A stretch of 8,043 nt of DNA. Origin: Legionella genomosp. 1. Its GTDB lineage: Bacteria; Pseudomonadota; Gammaproteobacteria; Legionellales; Legionellaceae. The translations under genes and the position numbers were made by a program. The notes below the pieces were generated by a model that did no database searches, had not been told where the DNA came from, and saw nothing but the letters and a program-made list of their open reading frames with translations. Position 1 is the first letter of the stretch; every line of letters starts with the position of its first letter. This document shows positions 5,701 through 8,043 of this stretch, piece by piece. The stretch spans positions 1 to 8,043 of the forward strand of contig CAMDMN010000087.1 of the NCBI GenBank assembly GCA_945901965.1, in the 5' to 3' direction.

Positions 5701-6555
5701 TTAGCCTTTATATAATAGAGCCAAAATTGTAAGACCTGTGAAACAAATTAAATTTATTAATGAAATATTATCGCTTAAAAATAATGAAATAGGATCATCA
5801 TTATCTCCATTTTTTATTGTCAATTGTGCAAAACGCCATAGACCCAGAGCAGGCAATGGTATTGTCCATATAAAATATGTAAATTTATCATACGCATAGA
5901 TTGTATATAATAAATAACTAATGAAACAACCTGAAGCCGCAGATGCAATTAATACATCTAACATATAGGCATTATATTTCTGAAGTACCGCACGCTTACT
6001 AAACTTAGAACCTAAATGAAATTCTAGTCGTCTTTTACAAAGTGCAATAAATAAGCTTAAAAGAGTTGCCGTACATGTAAGCCACCAATTAAATGACAAC
6101 CCTATTCCTATAGTACCTGCAAATATTCGTAACATAAACCCGCTAGCAATACATAATACATCTAAGAATATAACTTTCCGGCCCCAATGATTATAAAATA
6201 AATTAATCGCCAAATATAATAAGAGAATTATGATAAGTTTATTTGAAATAAAAAAAGCCAGGATAAAGCCTAAATATAAACAAATAACTAACATAGTTAA
6301 AGCCTGAAGAACTGATATTTCACCAGAAGCTAAAGGACGTTTAAATTTTTGCGGGTGGGATTTATCTTCTTCAATATCTTGCAAGTCATTATAAATATAT
6401 ACCGCTGATGCGACAAGACAAAATGCTAAGGCTGCAACTGTAGCTTTTAACCAATATCCAGAAGTACCTGCATAAATAACGCCAAAAAATACAAAAATGG
6501 CTTTTTGCCAATGTGAAAGTCTAAGCAATAAATAATATTTTTTTAGTACCGACAT
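5701..6555 (-). CDS. UbiA-family prenyltransferase, polyprenyl-phosphate phosphoribosyltransferase-like
   Basis: This 284-residue integral membrane protein has eight or nine hydrophobic segments. The first Asp-rich motif is N56-D57-LQ-D60-IEE-D64-KSHPQK followed by KRPLASGEIS; the second region is LDVLCIASGFMLR (131-143). The HP.K..RPLASG continuation, the LFIALCKRRLE stretch (168-178) and DDPISLFLSDN (253-263) match the branch that includes decaprenyl-phosphate 5-phosphoribose synthase better than quinone or heme prenyltransferases. The family reaction transfers phosphoribose from PRPP to a polyprenyl phosphate, giving a lipid-linked pentose that can become an arabinose donor. No oxidase/reductase pair for that epimerisation lies in this window, so the final product is open. 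The ATG is preceded by TAGGCGA. A 46-bp gap separates it from the upstream gene, and it is three bases from the dehydratase, so the pair is probably co-translated. Confidence 0.85.
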   Translation of the reverse strand: MSVLKKYYLLLRLSHWQKAIFVFFGVIYAGTSGYWLKATVAALAFCLVASAVYIYNDLQDIEEDKSHPQKFKRPLASGEISVLQALTMLVICLYLGFILAFFISNKLIIILLLYLAINLFYNHWGRKVIFLDVLCIASGFMLRIFAGTIGIGLSFNWWLTCTATLLSLFIALCKRRLEFHLGSKFSKRAVLQKYNAYMLDVLIASAASGCFISYLLYTIYAYDKFTYFIWTIPLPALGLWRFAQLTIKNGDNDDPISLFLSDNISLINLICFTGLTILALLYKG

Positions 6556-6566
6556 AAATTTCGCCT

Positions 6567-6581
6567 AATATTTTAAATATT
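6567..6581. repeat. AT-only perfect palindrome before the ubiA-like gene
   Basis: AATATTT-T-AAATATT has 7-bp exact arms and lies 11 bases upstream of the ATG, next to the AGG ribosome site. It could be chance in AT-rich DNA or a weak binding or attenuation site. Confidence 0.25.
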
Positions 6582-6601
6582 CTAATAGACTTCAATTTTA
6601 A

Positions 6602-7375
6602 TTATATTGGATTGTCGCTGTCTATATATTTATGTGGCAATGAAAAATGCTCACTAAGATGCTCGCCTAAAGCCTGAACACCATAACGCTCTGTAGCATG
6701 ATGACCACAAGCAAAATAATTAATCCCTAATTCTTGAGCTTGATAATAAGTACGCTCAGAAATTTCACCACTTAGATAAGCATCAACACCTAACCGATGC
6801 GCATCAATAATATAATCTTCAGCAGCCCCGCTACACCAAGCAATTTTTTTAATAGGCCTATTATTACCTAATATATATAAAGGTGCACGATTTAATTTAT
6901 TCTCAATCATTAAAGAAAGATCATTGGCTGAAAATTCTTTTTTCAATACACCGGTCCAAATTAGATTTGTTATACCATCTACTGAATACATTTTTATAAG
7001 TTCAACATCTAAAATTTTGGCAAGTATTGCGTTATTACCTAGAGTTAAATGACAATCAAGAGGTAAATGATAGGCATAAAGATTTATATTATTGACTAAA
7101 AGATGTTTTAAGCGATTGCGCTTAATTCCTGTAATAACCGCATCATCACCCTTCCAAAAAAGACCATGATGTACTATTAGTGCATCGGCATTATCTGCCA
7201 CAGCTTTTCTTATAATTTCATCAGAAGCGGTTACTGCGGTACAAATTTTTTTAATTTTATCTATTCCCTCTACCTGTAAACCATTAGGTGCATAGTCGTT
7301 AAAGCTTTTACAATTAAGTAATTCTTTTAGGTAGTTATCTAATTCATCACGTGTGCAATTATTCATTTTTCTCAT
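6602..7375 (-). CDS. ybgI: Nif3/YbgI family metal-binding protein (GTP cyclohydrolase 1 type 2-like)
   Basis: This is a 257-residue cytoplasmic protein, close to the 247 of Escherichia coli YbgI and alignable along its whole length from memory. Conserved stretches are SDYAPNGLQVEG-like (25-37), DALIVHHGLFWKG (64-76), YHLPLDCH (102-109), SGEISERT (202-209) and CGHHATERYGVQALGEHL (223-240). His69, His70, Asp107, His225 and Glu229 are the expected dinuclear metal ligands. The family forms toroidal hexamers; its physiological role is unsettled, though some members have been reported to act on GTP or in metal-related processes. ATG at 7375 overlaps the murA stop by one base (TAATG), indicating translational coupling. 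A second ATG three codons in (7366) is preceded by GAG and is an equally plausible start. It is an accessory partner in the operon with no obvious link to murA chemistry. Confidence 0.93.
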   Translation of the reverse strand: MRKMNNCTRDELDNYLKELLNCKSFNDYAPNGLQVEGIDKIKKICTAVTASDEIIRKAVADNADALIVHHGLFWKGDDAVITGIKRNRLKHLLVNNINLYAYHLPLDCHLTLGNNAILAKILDVELIKMYSVDGITNLIWTGVLKKEFSANDLSLMIENKLNRAPLYILGNNRPIKKIAWCSGAAEDYIIDAHRLGVDAYLSGEISERTYYQAQELGINYFACGHHATERYGVQALGEHLSEHFSLPHKYIDSDNPI

Positions 7376-8043
7376 TACCGAGAAGAGGACCTTTTTACAT
7401 CAGCCCCTAACATTGAAAATTTCTCTTCAATTCGTTCATATCCACGATCAACATGATAAATACGCTCAACACTAGTCTCTCCATCAGCAGCAAGACCTGC
7501 CAAAATAAGACTTGCAGATGCACGAAGATCGGTTGCCATAACTGGAGCACCAGTTAATTTTTCAATACCGGTAATCATTGCTGTATTACCATTTAGCTTA
7601 ATTTGCGCACCCATGCGCTGTAATTCTTGTACATGCATGAAACGATTTTCAAAAATATTTTCTATTACCGATGAAGTACCTTCAGCCACTGCATTCATTG
7701 CCATAAATTGAGCTTGCATATCAGTAGGAAACGCAGGATATGGAGCAGTTGAAATATTAACTGCCTGGGGACGCTGACCATGCATATCAAGAGTTACCCA
7801 ATCATCACCGATTGTAAGCATGGCTCCTGCTTCTTCAAATTTACAAAGCATTGATAGAAGATTATCAGGTTTTACACGCCTTACTGTAACCCGACCACGC
7901 GTCAATGCGCCCGCAGTTAGATAAGTTCCTGCCTCAATCCTATCAGGCATTACAGCATAAGAGCCACCTTTTAATTCAGTAACTCCTTCAACAATAATTG
8001 AATGTGTACCAGCCCCTGTAATTTTTGCCCCCATTTGAATTAG
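7375..8043 (-). CDS. murA: UDP-N-acetylglucosamine 1-carboxyvinyltransferase, C-terminal half (cut by window edge)
   Basis: MurA transfers enolpyruvate from PEP to UDP-GlcNAc in the first committed step of peptidoglycan synthesis in the cytoplasm. The window shows 222 codons of the C-terminal half. The reading frame continues without a stop to the right edge (CTA ATT CAA before ATG 8034), so that internal ATG, which encodes the Met of the conserved MGAKI segment, is not the start. Recognisable segments are VMPDRIEAGTYL, TAPYPAFPTDMQAQFM with the catalytic Asp of PTD, FENRFMHVQELQRMGA, VMATDLRASASLILAG with the second active-site Asp, and the terminal RIYHVDRGYERIEEKFSMLGA with the conserved Arg. 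The loop bearing the catalytic Cys (fosfomycin target) lies outside the window, so its presence cannot be checked. The tail ends KRSSSR and overlaps nif3 by one base. It is the first visible gene of the leftward operon. Confidence 0.96.
   Translation of the reverse strand, partial: LIQMGAKITGAGTHSIIVEGVTELKGGSYAVMPDRIEAGTYLTAGALTRGRVTVRRVKPDNLLSMLCKFEEAGAMLTIGDDWVTLDMHGQRPQAVNISTAPYPAFPTDMQAQFMAMNAVAEGTSSVIENIFENRFMHVQELQRMGAQIKLNGNTAMITGIEKLTGAPVMATDLRASASLILAGLAADGETSVERIYHVDRGYERIEEKFSMLGADVKRSSSR

Noticed and set aside
6567..6600. Internal promoter for the ubiA-like gene (TTGAAG with an AT-rich -10)
   Set aside because: Spacing to any TATAAT-like box is wrong (14 bp to TAAAAT), and any AT-rich gap would give similar matches.
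8032..8034. ATG at 8034 as the start of a short MurA-like gene
   Set aside because: The frame is open to the window edge and the Met is internal to the conserved MurA segment MGAKI, so this is a normal murA cut by the window.

Overview
The window looks like chromosomal DNA of an AT-rich gammaproteobacterium. The MurA, Nif3 and polysaccharide-dehydratase sequences are of gammaproteobacterial type. A small secreted protein at the left edge and a 400-residue effector-like protein make Legionella or another member of the Legionellales my best guess. That placement is an inference from overall character, not from a search.

Left part (1-2105). A small exported protein is cut by the left edge and reads leftward. 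A complete tRNA-Ser(GGA) with its promoter follows, reading rightward, and then a lone 400-codon gene of unknown family with its own good promoter. This gene is clearly richer in G+C (about 45% in sampled lines) than its neighbours (about 30%). The last bases of the tRNA gene, CTCCGCCAATTTA, recur exactly 1632 bp downstream, just beyond this gene. tRNA 3' end, cargo gene and repeated tRNA end together look like a very small integrated islet without an integrase. The cargo protein carries GDPDGNNN and IDYG motifs, reminiscent of atypical kinase-like folds, and a Ser-Pro-rich tail.

Middle part (2106-3804). A 12-TM amino acid permease of the APC superfamily starts with GTG. Between it and the convergent operon lies a nested repeat. 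A 169-bp element with 17-bp terminal inverted repeats and a 9-bp target duplication sits exactly in the centre of a REP-like palindrome (TGGGCA...TGCCCA). A near-perfect 32-bp-arm hairpin fills much of the element.

Right part (3805-8043). Four tightly packed genes read leftward: the C-terminal half of murA (cut by the right edge), nif3/ybgI, a UbiA-family polyprenyl-phosphate phosphoribosyltransferase-like enzyme, and a membrane-anchored nucleotide-sugar 4,6-dehydratase (CapD/WbpM/PglF type). Spacing (1-bp overlap, 46 bp, 3 bp) suggests one transcript. murA serves peptidoglycan synthesis. The last two genes suggest polyprenyl-linked sugar and surface-glycan synthesis.
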